The position numbers and the translations under genes were made by a program. Shown here piece by piece: positions 63,948 through 64,000 of a stretch of DNA of 64,000 bases (positions are counted from its first letter, which is position 1; every line of letters begins with the position of its first letter). This DNA comes from Asterella californica. Its lineage: Eukaryota > Streptophyta > Marchantiopsida > Marchantiales > Aytoniaceae. The notes below the pieces were generated by a model that saw only the letters and a program-made list of their open reading frames with translations, was not told the DNA's origin and made no database searches. The DNA lies in assembly GCA_036924285.1 (NCBI GenBank), contig JAYKYS010000002.1:47197501-47261500 (forward strand), read 5' to 3'.

Positions 63948-64000
63948 TTAGCACTCCTGTAGAGCGGGAGTATGGGAGTGTTGATAGGAGAAAGAGCCTT
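63948..64000 (+). other. Downstream of copy 2, start of linker
   Basis: 53 bases after the gag-protease stop repeat 60629-60681 with few changes. The window ends here. Confidence 0.6.

Larger units (their letters stand above)
61356..64000 (+). repeat. 3319-bp tandem unit, copy 2 (runs off the window)
   Basis: This is the second unit of the same direct repeat, at about the same coordinates plus 3319. It is complete through the gag-protease stop and cut at the window end. Whether a third copy follows cannot be seen. Confidence 0.92.

Overview
The window looks like repeat-rich chromatin from a land plant or a close streptophyte relative. The best clue is the primer-binding site at 11712-11723, TGGTATCAGAGC, which matches the 3' end of plant initiator tRNA-Met. 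Other clues are several Ty3/Gypsy lineages of plant type, a PIF/Harbinger relic and AACCGAACC-type low-complexity DNA. I cannot name a species. No rRNA gene, no convincing tRNA gene and no recognisable single-copy host gene is visible.

Left part (1-21064): a decayed Ty3/Gypsy element (called B1) runs left to right. An extra zinc-finger ORF comes first, then gag, protease, RT, RNase H and integrase, then its 3' LTR from 5611. That LTR is split by about 14.5 kb of G+C-rich DNA (6151-20683) and resumes to 21064. The G+C-rich insert is a composite of a second, chromovirus-like element (called GC). It contains an inverted LTR with the end of pol (6165-9877), a leader-gag fragment in the opposite orientation (9879-10945), a partial LTR (10946-11711), one uninterrupted 1641-codon gag-pol ORF (11805-16730), an LTR (17061-18579) and a head-to-head inverted LTR (18583-20177). 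A fragment of another LTR-like repeat (C) closes it.

Middle part (21065-43328) is mostly AT-rich and gene-poor. It holds scraps of a third Ty3 lineage (RNase H at 22.4 kb, integrase tail at 22.8 and 43.1 kb, and an LTR-like repeat present at 23.1 and, inverted, at 41.3-42.5 kb). It also holds tandem duplications (393 bp, 85 bp, about 147 bp), short perfect hairpins, a tRNA-like B box, and a decayed non-LTR element with an RT and a C-terminal zinc/endonuclease-like segment (about 33.0-35.1 kb).

Right part (42.9-64 kb): the third-lineage integrase gene on the minus strand is split by a four-level nest, integrase / B1-type LTR / repeat C / B2-type LTR. Next come a broken PIF/Harbinger transposase (about 48.0-48.9 kb) and a young B2 element on the minus strand (50040-56226) whose gag-pol is interrupted by one TGA codon. 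Last is a long LTR-like region leading into a 3319-bp tandem duplication. Each duplicated unit carries an open 772-codon gag-protease ORF and lacks the RT core.

The genes work only as retroelement modules: Gag packages RNA, protease cuts the polyprotein, RT/RNase H makes cDNA, and integrase inserts it. The most unusual points are the extra two-finger ORF before gag in B1 and B2, the aberrant inverted junctions of the GC element, the RT-less tandem gag-protease units, and the strong C-to-T bias of the inactivating mutations.
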